Both the position numbers and the translations under genes were made by a program. This document shows positions 54,990 through 64,000 of a stretch of DNA of 64,000 nt, one piece after another (the first letter of the stretch is position 1; each line of letters begins with the position of its first letter). Under the pieces are notes generated by a model, which was not told the DNA's origin, searched no databases, and was given only the letters and a program-made list of their open reading frames with translations. Source of the stretch: Cristatella mucedo (Eukaryota > Bryozoa > Phylactolaemata > Cristatellidae); assembly GCA_009760855.2 (NCBI GenBank), contig WPIO01000022.1:4474501-4538500 (forward strand), in the 5' to 3' direction.

Positions 54990-57190
54990 ATCAGAATAAA
55001 AAAAGAGAAGTTTAAATAATTTTCAAAGATGCATCGGATGAATATATTTTTATATCTAGCATTTAAAATACCGAGCAACCGAATGCTGCCTGGATGGCTC
55101 AGAGCTGATAAAGTTCACTTCTGAGCACAGACGCCGTTTCTGCTGTCTCGGCCATTGGTCCGTTGTGCTTCCGGTCGGGCTTTCATGGCTTCTTATATTT
55201 CTGCTACCAGAAATTTAATTTAAGACTTCTAGCTTAACTTGTCGCCACATTATGCCGAGCCAAATTTACTGTCGGGTGAAGCTTTGCCTTCGTGCTGTCG
55301 AAATAGGCGGCATCTGGCGACCTACGGCGTAATGGTTTTGTTTCCCGTGAAAGCCATTGCAGCGACTCCAATCTAGTAAGAGCGCTTGATTTTAGTTGAT
55401 TAGATTTCACACCGATCTTGGCAATTAGGGAAGCATAAGTTCATGAGGCATAGACCGGCGCGGTGGAATGTCCCGCCTATTAGCACTTACATCAAAGGAT
55501 GAGGGACAGGGCAAAGCAAAGCTCCTGGACAAAGCGTACAACCGCGAAAGGCCTCGAGGACCCGACTACTACTGCCTTGAAGTTTTGCGGTAGCTGATAA
55601 CTCCCGCTTTTTCTGTGCTCCCGCGTAGTGCGTATTTTTGGGCCTCTGAGCTAGAGCACTTCAGTGAGATGATATTTTACCCGCGCTGCGTGAACATTTG
55701 GGAACCGCGCCCCGCGACAATCGACAATCGACGCGTTTAGTAAGTCTAGCAGAAAACGCCCCGCCCCCGCCCCCGCCCCCGCCCCCGAGCTGCCTTACTG
55801 ACAGAGAGCGTGTAGCGGCAGAACAATGCTCGATGTATTTCTCTGTCTCCAAGCGATCCGTGTACATATGTCTCGTCGAAGCTGCACCGACTCGGCCGAT
55901 CCCAAGCATCTTTGGATTAGCGATTCATTAAAGGTAAGACGTAAAGTTCGTCATCTTAGCGCTCACCGTGTGAGACACCAAAGTAATTTAGATTTTTGAA
56001 ATATTGCCATGTTCTTTATTATGATATTTGATATTACATTAGTTTAATGAGTCCTAAGTCGGCTTCCCGTTGTCACCGTTGCAGTCACGGATCAAGTGTC
56101 GAACCGTCTCTCGATGTCACATCTAACAACTTAAAAGGCTGGGTCTTGCTAAGCAGTGATCTTATGGAGAATCTGCCATTCTTTCATCGTCCTATGTCAC
56201 GTGGTAGCTGGCAGCCACTCTACAATTTCTTAGTTACTTAGTTCTGTTTAGAGAAATCAGCCTCAGCACCCAGATGCTGACCGAGGAGGGCGGTAGTAAT
56301 TTCTGCGACAGTCGAAGAAACAGGATTTCCGTGGCCCGCATCAGTGCCAATAGGTTTTCGTGACGCTTATAATTTCGATTTCATTGCCTTACTTGCACTT
56401 TCCATCATCGTGCATCGTTTGGTGATGGTTGCTAAGCTTCTTCTACACGAGCGACCGAGCGAGGAAGGACCGAGCGCGACCACGTGAAACGTGTTGCCGT
56501 TTGCTCGGTTATTAAGTGCCTCCTACGCTCGTCCTAAATCTGGGCTTTCCTGTAACTCAACTGACCTGTGTCGCTGAAGGAGCGCCAAAATTCTAGCTTC
56601 TGTTCGGCTGCTCACATTCTAGATGCGATCGTAATTCTTTCGTCACTCTGTTCACGTCGAACAGATTTATGCAAACTCAAAATACTATCGCGCCGTCAAA
56701 ATAGAGTATTGTCGATTAACGCATCGCGGGCATCTTGAAAGCAAATAATACTATCACGTGGACAAAGTCACGCTAAGAACTACAAATTTGGCAATCGAAC
56801 ACCAATACTATAAACTGCTTGCCGTGTATGATTGGAATTTATTTTTTCCTCACTCACTAAGCCTGTGCACTTTGACGGGAAAGATAGTGGTACACGCTGG
56901 CTCAGCAGGTCCCGACGCTATTTTGATACCTCCGGAACACGTTTACTAACCGGCCTCACATTGTGCAGCCGATTTGTTAGCAATAATTGGTGCTACTTAG
57001 TTTTTTGAAGACTGTATTAGTAGCTTATCATATTCAGCACCTAAGCTTAGATATAGCCACGCTGCGCAAAATTTGAAGCAACTATCGTTCGGATACATTT
57101 TGAGTTTCTACTCTATTTACGTTCGCATTCGTTCGTAGCCTACGAGTGCGTTTCTCGCTTGACACGATATATTCCTTGCGCTCACTGGCT
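54990..57190. other. Interior of the right duplication copy, no defended gene
   Basis: The segment 56520-56700 matches the region of a 177-codon ORF in the left copy (29397-29930), but here the frame is broken by stops and indels. That ORF is therefore not conserved. Confidence 0.5.
55757..55788. repeat. (CCCCCG)n cluster
   Basis: About five consecutive CCCCGCC-type units. They read as GC-box (Sp1-like) sites and as a G-quadruplex-capable run on the minus strand. It may mark a promoter but no gene start is evident. Confidence 0.6.
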
Positions 57191-57194
57191 GCAG

Positions 57195-57655
57195 CCGGAA
57201 ATAATAGTAATTGAAGGTCGTTTGGTTAGCACTCTGAGAGAGCTTGATCGCTGTGTATCTCCGTCTGTTATTCCGCAAGGTCACCAAGACTCAGTGTGTA
57301 CTAGGCAGGATCATAACCTATATCGCCGGAAAAGCCTGACCGACTTTCGGCAAGCGTGCGGTAGCAAGCCGACATAATCTCACGAAACGAAAGAAACGAG
57401 GGAAGCATAAAAGCATAGAACGGAACACCCAATGCGTTTTTGATAGATGGCTCGAGCAAGATGAAGCTGCTGCTTCAGCATAAAAGAGCCTTCAGTATAA
57501 AAGAGCCCAGCCTCGGTGGTCCTCTTGGGCCAAGGTAGTAATACGCGTAATGTGCCAGTTGATCGACGGGAATCCATCGCAGCTCCTTTAGCAGAGACGA
57601 CAAATGCTATACTTTCGGGATTTTTTTAATGTGTCTTGCATCCACATGTATCACT
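57195..57655 (-). mobile_element. LINE-A fragment, counterpart of 30485-30965
   Basis: Minus-strand LLKELRWIPVDQLAHYAYYY-like codons (about 57600-57540) and the LINE-A end region (about 57370-57200) are present, and the sequence is more rearranged than the copy on the left. Confidence 0.65.
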
Positions 57656-57954
57656 ATCCAGGCGCCTAATAAATTTGCCGCAAAATAAGTAATGCCGAAA
57701 GCTAAGTTGAATGCAGGGAATGCGAAGCCCGCAAACGCGATTAACTATGGCTTAGTGCAGATTTATAAAACGAATATTAAGATAATCTTGACCACCCATC
57801 AGCAAAACATATGGCCAGTAACATGGACTGGATTACGAAAATTGAATGCATGTAGAGTTCACCCCTGAACAAAAACCAGACAATTTCACAGAGGCCATGG
57901 GAAACCTGACTGAAACGGGAGCGTCTTTAGCTAAGACTTGAATAAGGCATGATT

Positions 57955-58200
57955 AGGATTATTTTATTAATATATAAGAGTAATTGCAGGTAGAGACAAA
58001 AGCCGGGAGTGAATTCCACACTTTTGATGCATACAAGCTGCAGGCTCGAATACAAAATTTTTTTAATTTAGTTTGAGGGACGGCGATGATGACGGGATGC
58101 TGAGAAGCGGTGGGTGCGAGAGCACGTGACTGGGGGATCGAGGATGCAGGATACGTAGGACGGTACAAACGAGTGAGTTGACTTACGAGCCTGGCAAAAG
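57955..58200 (-). mobile_element. LINE C-terminal module, unassigned subfamily
   Basis: Minus-strand ORF 57959-58168 reads HPVIIAVPQTKLKKFCIRAC then SLYASKVWNSLPAFVST. The VP...TKLK.F..RA....A..WNSLP pattern is the post-RT module of CR1-group LINEs. The counterpart at 31290-31420 in the left copy is more decayed. Confidence 0.65.
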
Positions 58201-59700
58201 ATTATTTTAAAATCAATTTGATGCTCGATTGTACTGGTTGCAACAACCAGCGTGTTAGCTGCTCCCTGCTCTCCTGCAGCAAGGCATACAAGTTTGGTTA
58301 TTAGGTCATTGTTTTCGCCAAGAGCACTACAATGGTTATCTAATTCAGCACGTAAACGCTTGGGAGCCAGACGTACATGTCAAGTTTATAATAAAAAAAG
58401 TTCATATACAATACCAGATTAACTGTAAGATTTTTTCTCCGGCCCTCGGGCAATTTGATTTGTGTGCTTATTAATGAGATCTCTTCACTCCACCAGTCTG
58501 CTCTTGCATAACCCCGCTAACCAATTCCGGTCACGTCGCCATCCCTGCTGCTAAATTAAAATCTGTAGGTGATCGAGCCTCCAGTTAAGATGCAACGAAA
58601 ATTAGGAACTCGATTCTGACTTCTGTATTTATCTTCAATGACGATTCGTCATTTAAGACTTAAAACCTAAAGATGCATCCGCTCTACCTGGCTTTCCCTG
58701 TGAATGCAGGTGGATAAATAGTTTTGCTCCGGTGGGCTTCGAGTAATTTCTTTTGCATGATTTGGAACGCTTTGGTAGCGTTATTATTAACTGGTGATCC
58801 TGAGATTACGCTGGTCTAAGCGTAGTACTGGAATACTTTTTTCGTGCTAGTTAAAGCACGATTCAGTGGTCATCCAAGGACGCTTACTCATTCTAATGCA
58901 GTAGCTGTACTGCCTCAGAAAACAGTTTTGGTTCTGTTATGAGGCAGCACAAAGACAAATTACTACAATTACTACTCCGATTAGATGCTGATGAATCATG
59001 ATAACAACGAATCAAAAATGTCCCAATCTTAAGTTCAGACCTGTCTGAAAAGCTACGCCTAGTGATGTTTCGTGCGTTGTACTGTAAGGCTAATATCGTC
59101 GGTACGTAGAGATACATTGTGGCCAGAGAATATACCAGCTACGCGAGATGAAATTCTAATTAATATGTGGTAGCTATTTATTGCTCTGTTGGTTTGCTTG
59201 GACCGACGTACCTGCAAGTATAGGTGTTCCAGCTCCTCCCCCCCCGAACGATCCGCTTAGAGCGACGGCTTTGAGGCACTGGTTGCGTCAGTACTTTTCA
59301 TTCGTCTGCATCAGCTATGTGAGGTGTATTCGAGGCAAAGGCTAGAAGCCCCCCAGAGCTGCTACTGAGCCTACGTAATAATATTCACCTGTGTACCTGT
59401 TATTTATGCAGACCCAGGCCAGACATGTGAATGTGAAAACTGGGCATGCAATCACATGCATGGCTCAATAGTTCACCTTGAGTAGGTTGTGTTTATATTT
59501 TCAACATCTTCCAGTCTACATATCCGTTTAATTGTAAACCCGGGAATACTATGAATAAAGGGCTCAATAACTTGATAGCCACTAGGTCACTTGTTTGCAA
59601 GAAATACCATCCTTCCCTCTAACGCAAAATGAGCCAATAGCTTCGTCAATAATGCAAGCCCATTTGAAGAGACTCTTACCAGAAGGTAAAGTCTATTCTC
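58201..59700. other. Interior of the right duplication copy, no gene seen
   Basis: Matches 31440-32560 of the left copy in many blocks. Only short broken frames on either strand. Confidence 0.5.
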
Positions 59701-59714
59701 GTGTTACACAGTAC

Positions 59715-59898
59715 GATAGGGCCGTGATAGTCCAAATCAGGGCTGTGATAGCCCACTGTAAGGTGTTTGGTCTTCATGACCGAGGTCGCGGTTTTAATTC
59801 TGCAGTGGGCAATCCTTTGTCGCCACTTGCAAGAGTTGGCGATAGCCCGTAGGGCTCTTCTGCCACTATGCAACAAAGGGCAGTTCAATCAGAAAATA
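59715..59898 (+). mobile_element. SINE-B copy
   Basis: GGGCTGTGATAGCCCACTGT (A-box half, diverged), GAGGTCGCGGTTTTAATTCT (B-box remnant), GTGGGCAATCC, CACTTGCAAGAGTTGGCGAT and GCAACAAAGGGCAGTTCAAT. Corresponds in place to the SINE-B at 32556. Confidence 0.8.
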
Positions 59899-61040
59899 CA
59901 CATTGATATTCATCCCTGAAAGATAAAATAACATTGGCATTTTTAGCATGCAGTACTTTCTAAGGACAACTCTAGGAAGCTCAATACTTTAGTTCCTGCC
60001 ATGCCATTTAAAACTATAGTTCAATTATTTTAATAAGCAGAATATTGTGTAAATGTTTTAATTTTGGCGTGTCTGCTGCGAAATTTTAGTCTTCTTACGG
60101 GTATACATTGCCGTGTGATCTAAGCCTCACATTAAGGTTGAATACCTTGCTACCTTTGTCGTCATTAAATTACTGCAGAAGGCAATTATTTATTCCACTG
60201 CAAGCGGGAGTTATAGCCCAAATGCTATTTTGAGCCGCCATATTATATTGCAGTTATTGAATCATCTCACCTTTTAAATTTATATATATATATATATCAT
60301 ATGAAAATAGATAAAGTTAGCAGCCAAAGTCTGCAGGCACCAGAGAAAGCCACGACGACAGTTATCCAAAAATCCTGCATTTAGTCGAGATGTACAAAAA
60401 TATTGTTTTGTATTTCAAAAGTCGCGAGCAACATAACGATGCTGATTTCTCGTTACTTACGCAAATCTCAAAAACTTTTGGAAGCATTTATTTTTCTTGG
60501 TTGCCTTCCCGAGCTCAATGAATACTATACCCAATACTATACCCAAATACCCAATGAAAATAATTTATCAAGAGTTAACATTATGTGGTTTTCATGGCGA
60601 AATAATGTCTGAAACTTTTATTGTAGTAATGAATACGATTCGCATTAAGGACATCAAACTTTAGAAATGTAAACGCATCATAATTTAAGATATATCTTTA
60701 TATTATTTGAATTTTTTTATCTAAAGCATTATCAAATCCGTACACTCCTTAACGCAGATTGCAAAATGTGCACCGCTTCCTGGATTAATTTTCGCATTAT
60801 TTTTACATGCACTATAAAGCAAATGTAGATCCTAGAAATACCAGGTCATCCTAATGACGCTTGAACCCTGTCTTGATCCACGCGAGCGTAACGTTTCGAG
60901 AACTGTCACATCTTGTAAAATCTAGCAAAGCCGACAGCACAGACTAATCAATATCCGAGCTCATAAGGCGAGTTTTCATCATCCATGCACTGGTTTCCTA
61001 TTGCGAGGAATCGAAATTTTTCCGTATGAAACGGCTGCTA
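59899..61040. other. 3' flank of the peroxidase gene
   Basis: AT-rich. A possible polyadenylation signal for the minus-strand gene is AATAAA (TTTATT at 60617-60622), about 430 bases after the stop codon. The closer flank has no clear signal, so the true 3' end is unknown. Confidence 0.35.
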
Positions 61041-61050
61041 CATTGCGACG

Positions 61051-62082
61051 TTAGAAGCACAGCAAACCCATACAGAACTTGGGAAGTAGGAGAGATGCTG
61101 GCGCATAGCCCGCATCCAACAGTTTCCCGTAAGCTGGAACAAAATAAGCCAGCCAAACGTCGTTGGACAGGGCGAACAGGTTGACCCAATAGGCTGTTCT
61201 TGAAGCCTTACATGTGTTGTAGTTGCAGTTAGCCTGGCCTTCGTTGTTCCTAACGAACGAGAGGTCCTTGAGAAGGCACATGTCCGAGTTGAACATCACT
61301 CGCTTACCGAAGCCGTTCGTCCACATCGAGATGTACGAACCGTTGCTGCCCTCCGGAAGCGACGACTGGCGCCAGCCCTGTTTCGAATCAACCATGTTGA
61401 CGTAGTAACCGTTGTCGAACGAGTCAGCATTGGCCGCCCACTGGCGGACGATGCGACCGCTGGCCGGATTCCGGAGGCCGCCAAGCTTGTGAACCCCGAG
61501 AAGGGCCACGACCTCCCAGTCTTGCATGCCGAACTTCCGGCTAAAGAAGGCCGTGACGTGGTCAAGGCCCTTAGCGAACGAAGGGAACTCGTGGACGTCG
61601 GTCGTGTAGGGCGCCGTGGGGCAGTCTTTGCGGCCGTAGCGGAACAGAATCAGCTTCGTGTAGCTAAACAAGCGGCCGGACCGGCTGTTAGCCAGGCGCT
61701 CGCCGACCTGCACCGCCACGATGCCGGCCAGCGCCCACAGGTCGCTGTAGCGGATGTACGGGTTACGCTTTCGAACTGGCTCGAGTGCTTCGATGTAGCG
61801 GCTTAGGTGCATATTGTTGGCGTCGTTGACGTTTATGCAGCCGACGCATCTGCCGGTGGCGCACTGGTGAAACGAGAGCCGCGTGAAGCCGGCGACAAAC
61901 GGGTAGTACAGGTTTCCATCCTCATCTGGCAGTCTCACGGAGAAGATCGTATTTTCGATGTCGGCGACTATCGCGTCTTTTTGCTTCGACGTCAGTGAGT
62001 AGGGCAGGCTTCCGATGCCAATTAACCCAGTGCCAGCCGCAGCGCCAGCGAGCAGCACAATGGCATAGAGAGAAGCCTTCAT
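61051..62082 (-). CDS. Secreted heme peroxidase, plant/ascorbate-peroxidase superfamily, single exon
   Basis: A 343-residue uninterrupted ORF. Residues 1-20 form a signal peptide (MKASLYAIVLLAGAAAGTGL), so the product should be secreted or enter the secretory pathway. The distal pocket is TRLSFHQC with Arg68, Phe71 and His72, in the R-x-x-F-H pattern of plant-type peroxidases. The proximal heme ligand is His198 in VVALLGVHKLGGLRNP. Asp267 in FNSDMCLLKD sits where the family has the Asp that bonds the proximal His. Cys74, Cys79 and Cys82 follow the distal His (HQCATGRCVGC), which may give disulfides. The usual Asp after the distal His (HDC) is Gln here. RYSDLWALAG matches the helix that leads to the proximal domain. 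Expected reaction: H2O2-dependent one-electron oxidation of small substrates. The exact substrate cannot be told. The start is supported by the signal peptide, a TATA box about 55 bases upstream, and the same start in the paralogue at 34897. The gene has no intron and is more GC-rich than its flanks, which could mean retroposition or ancient transfer. Confidence 0.9.
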   Translation of the reverse strand: MKASLYAIVLLAGAAAGTGLIGIGSLPYSLTSKQKDAIVADIENTIFSVRLPDEDGNLYYPFVAGFTRLSFHQCATGRCVGCINVNDANNMHLSRYIEALEPVRKRNPYIRYSDLWALAGIVAVQVGERLANSRSGRLFSYTKLILFRYGRKDCPTAPYTTDVHEFPSFAKGLDHVTAFFSRKFGMQDWEVVALLGVHKLGGLRNPASGRIVRQWAANADSFDNGYYVNMVDSKQGWRQSSLPEGSNGSYISMWTNGFGKRVMFNSDMCLLKDLSFVRNNEGQANCNYNTCKASRTAYWVNLFALSNDVWLAYFVPAYGKLLDAGYAPASLLLPKFCMGLLCF

Positions 62083-62136
62083 TCTCGAGCTCGCTCCCGC
62101 GAAGTAGCGGGCATGTCCTCAGTTGATGCAGCAGGG

Positions 62137-62160
62137 TATTTATAGCTGTGGATCGCGATC
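62137..62160 (-). promoter_or_regulatory. Core promoter of the peroxidase: TATA box with upstream palindrome
   Basis: Minus-strand TATAAATA (62144-62137) stands about 55 bases before the ATG. A perfect palindrome GATCGCGATC (62160-62151) lies six bases further upstream. Both, and much of the sequence between them and the ATG, are kept in the pseudogene copy (34976-34953). Confidence 0.7.
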
Positions 62161-62299
62161 GATGCAGCCTGGCTTTGCCTGGAGCCTCTGCGACGCACGG
62201 CAGGATTACCTTAATCAATACGTTAATGACGGTTTGCCGCTCAGAATTTCGCTAAGCTCAAGACTGCTGATCTGACAGTGCTGACGGTAGAGCGGTCAC

Positions 62300-62710
62300 G
62301 GCGGCTACTTAGGAACACCCTAATAACTACTACAAAGCAAAGCTGATGAGCAGGAAAGACCCCTTGCGCTTTTTCCTACGATTTTTCATTCTTAATACTT
62401 GTTTTCATAACTGGTCAGATTTGTAGGTCATGCAAGTGGTTCTCGATTGGGTAAGGTTCACGCAGATGTCCCATAAAGCTCTGATGTCACGATGTCGAGT
62501 GAAGTAGCATAGCACGAAGCTCTGCTACATGTTCACTGAGGTTTCTGTGGTTTTCTTGTAAGCTTTCCTCTGTCGTTCGCTGCCCTGCAAATCCTTGTGC
62601 GATTTTCTGTTTGTATTGCAACTAGCAAAAGTCCGCAGAGAATTAGGCAGGTCAGCCGAAATCCAATGAAAAACTCCAGATCAGGTGACTATCGCAGCAT
62701 AAACGGAGAT

Positions 62711-62775
<65 letters not shown>

Positions 62776-63540
62776 AGTTCTGATGGCTTTGGCCAAACGT
62801 TCACTTATTATGCCAGCAGTAAAGGCAGAGACACCTTGGATATCACTCACCCATTCCATGGTAGTATGAAACATAACAGAATCGCTTCTTTCACTCGCAG
62901 CAAGACATTAACAAAAATAAATCGCGAGTCACAAGCTGGTTCGTATCGACGACAAGACTCTTGTCGAGTATGAGGATTGAGTAAGAGGAGTATAAGAGCG
63001 ATTGGCTGCTTTCTACAGAGCTTAGATGCTCCAGATGGGTGTCGTGCCAATATATAGGGCGGCCTCGTGGATTTCGAAGACAAGCCACCGCGCGTAGCAT
63101 TACTCTTTCTGTATGCAGAGCTTAGCCTGAATGCGATCGAGCTCTTCCGGCTTCAAGCAACCCATTTTTTGACGCTGCATACTGAGATCCTCACCAAAAC
63201 TTGCAATTGTATGACAATCGTATGGCTAAAAATAAGGCCATAGGCATTTCGGTAGTCCAGCTAGCCAATGTGAGAATAGATCCCGTAAAAATTTTCATAC
63301 AGCTCTGTATTATTTCGGATTTAATTCTAAAATCCAGACACTAAACGAAGAGTCGGATTGCTAGTCTTAAAGAGGATCAGAGGTTACCGAAGCTGAATCA
63401 GTGATAGCATGACAAGCTGGAAGCAGTTGCCTATTCAATTATAGACTCGAGCTACGGTCAACACCAGAAAGGCAGTCTCCGCTTCGATCTCTGCATGGTG
63501 TAATTGCATTATCTCCGGTCATTTCTCAGCTATTAAAAGC
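62300..63540. other. 5' flank of the peroxidase locus, no further gene seen
   Basis: Matches 35395-36070 of the left copy. The ORFs here are short and overlap the CT repeat. Confidence 0.45.
62714..62773. repeat. (CT)n microsatellite, right duplication copy only
   Basis: About 30 CT units. The left copy has GATAATGAGTT at the same place, so the array grew after the duplication or was lost on the left. Confidence 0.95.
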
Positions 63541-63541
63541 T

Positions 63542-63543
<2 letters not shown>

Positions 63544-63597
<54 letters not shown>
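63544..63597. repeat. (GT)n microsatellite
   Basis: A pure GT run of about 54 bases followed by GT-rich sequence to about 63640. Counterpart of 43281-43350. Confidence 0.95.
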
Positions 63598-63599
<2 letters not shown>

Positions 63600-63961
63600 C
63601 GTGCATTCACCCTTGTGCGCGTGCATGTGTGCGAGCGTCTGGGACCAGGCCAATAAAATTGTTCCAAATCTTTTGAGAATCCTTTAGTCAGTTATTCGGA
63701 AGTTGGAATTTTAGATTTCTCATGATTCAGTTGTATATTTTGCAATTTTCTGGGTCCACGTTTAGATTAACCCATGATCGATGAAGCATTGATAGGAAGT
63801 CGTGAACATTATTGTCGACCGACAAATGCGACAAAGTATATACTGCCTTATGTAAGTATGGTACTTTCCCTTTAGGGGCTACATGTTTTTCAACATTCAG
63901 TGCCTCGAATGACGATCTCCAAACCCCATATTTTTAAACTAAGTAATCGCTGAATTTAATG

Positions 63962-64000
63962 ATAAAAATGCATTCATATAGCACCTAAGAGAACTGTATC
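63962..64000 (-). mobile_element. SINE-A/LINE-B-type terminus cut by the window edge
   Basis: AATGCATTCATATAGCACCT and AAGAGAACTGTATC are the reverse complement of the family tail. The rest lies outside the window. Confidence 0.5.

Larger units (their letters stand above)
54305..63445 (+). repeat. Segmental duplication, right copy
   Basis: Collinear with 27655-36075 (anchors listed there). It keeps the intact peroxidase gene and lacks the SINE-B, LINE-B and LINE-A insertions found at 28768, 29830 and 35112 of the other copy. It has its own (CT)n expansion at 62714. Beyond 63445 a weaker match to 43190 onward continues towards the window edge. Confidence 0.88.

Overview
This is eukaryotic, almost certainly invertebrate animal DNA. 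The evidence is 5'-truncated CR1/L2-type LINEs, two tRNA-derived SINE families with A and B boxes, long CA/TA/CT microsatellites, a hAT MITE and genes with TATA-box promoters. There are no operons, ribosome-binding sites or dense ORFs. A secreted animal peroxidase of the plant/ascorbate-peroxidase superfamily, together with the repeat mix, suggests a lophotrochozoan such as a mollusc, but this is inference only. The window is mostly decayed transposable elements. I can defend one intact protein-coding gene, one pseudogene copy of it, and a few possible exons. In this annotation LINE-A, LINE-B, SINE-A and SINE-B are local names: LINE-B has a 3' stem-loop and an (ATT)n tail, SINE-A has a LINE-B-like tail, and SINE-B is a second tRNA-derived family.

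Layout. 0-8.5 kb: an inverted LINE-B copy, a CT microsatellite, two LINE-A copies, and SINEs. 8.5-18 kb: mostly unassigned sequence, with a possible two-exon gene near 11.1-11.9 kb and a compound CA/TA microsatellite at 13.2 kb. 18.3-21.3 kb: a stray 28S rRNA fragment, a coiled-coil ORF, and a GC-rich decayed LINE of the R2/NeSL type. 21.3-26.8 kb: LINE-B pieces covering the endonuclease, RT and 3' end, and an LTR-like stretch.

27.6-36.1 kb and 54.3-63.4 kb are the two copies of a large direct segmental duplication. Each carries a single-exon peroxidase on the minus strand. The right copy (61051-62082) is intact, with signal peptide, distal Arg/His and proximal His, and the left copy (33914-34897) is broken. 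Homology appears to resume at about 43.2 kb on the left, so the left copy seems to be split by about 7 kb of other DNA. That intervening DNA holds a second, smaller direct duplication (38.3-39.3 and 41.0-42.7 kb) with a shared ORF. Several LINE and SINE insertions occur in the left copy only, and the right copy shows the empty site.

43.7-54 kb: a 187-bp hAT MITE whose ends closely resemble the SPIN/URR1 group known from tetrapods, two head-to-tail LINE-A copies, and a 928-bp minisatellite with a 10-bp unit that lies inside the second LINE-A copy, exactly where the LINE itself carries a similar motif. All family assignments come from reading the sequence. No alignments or database searches were run.
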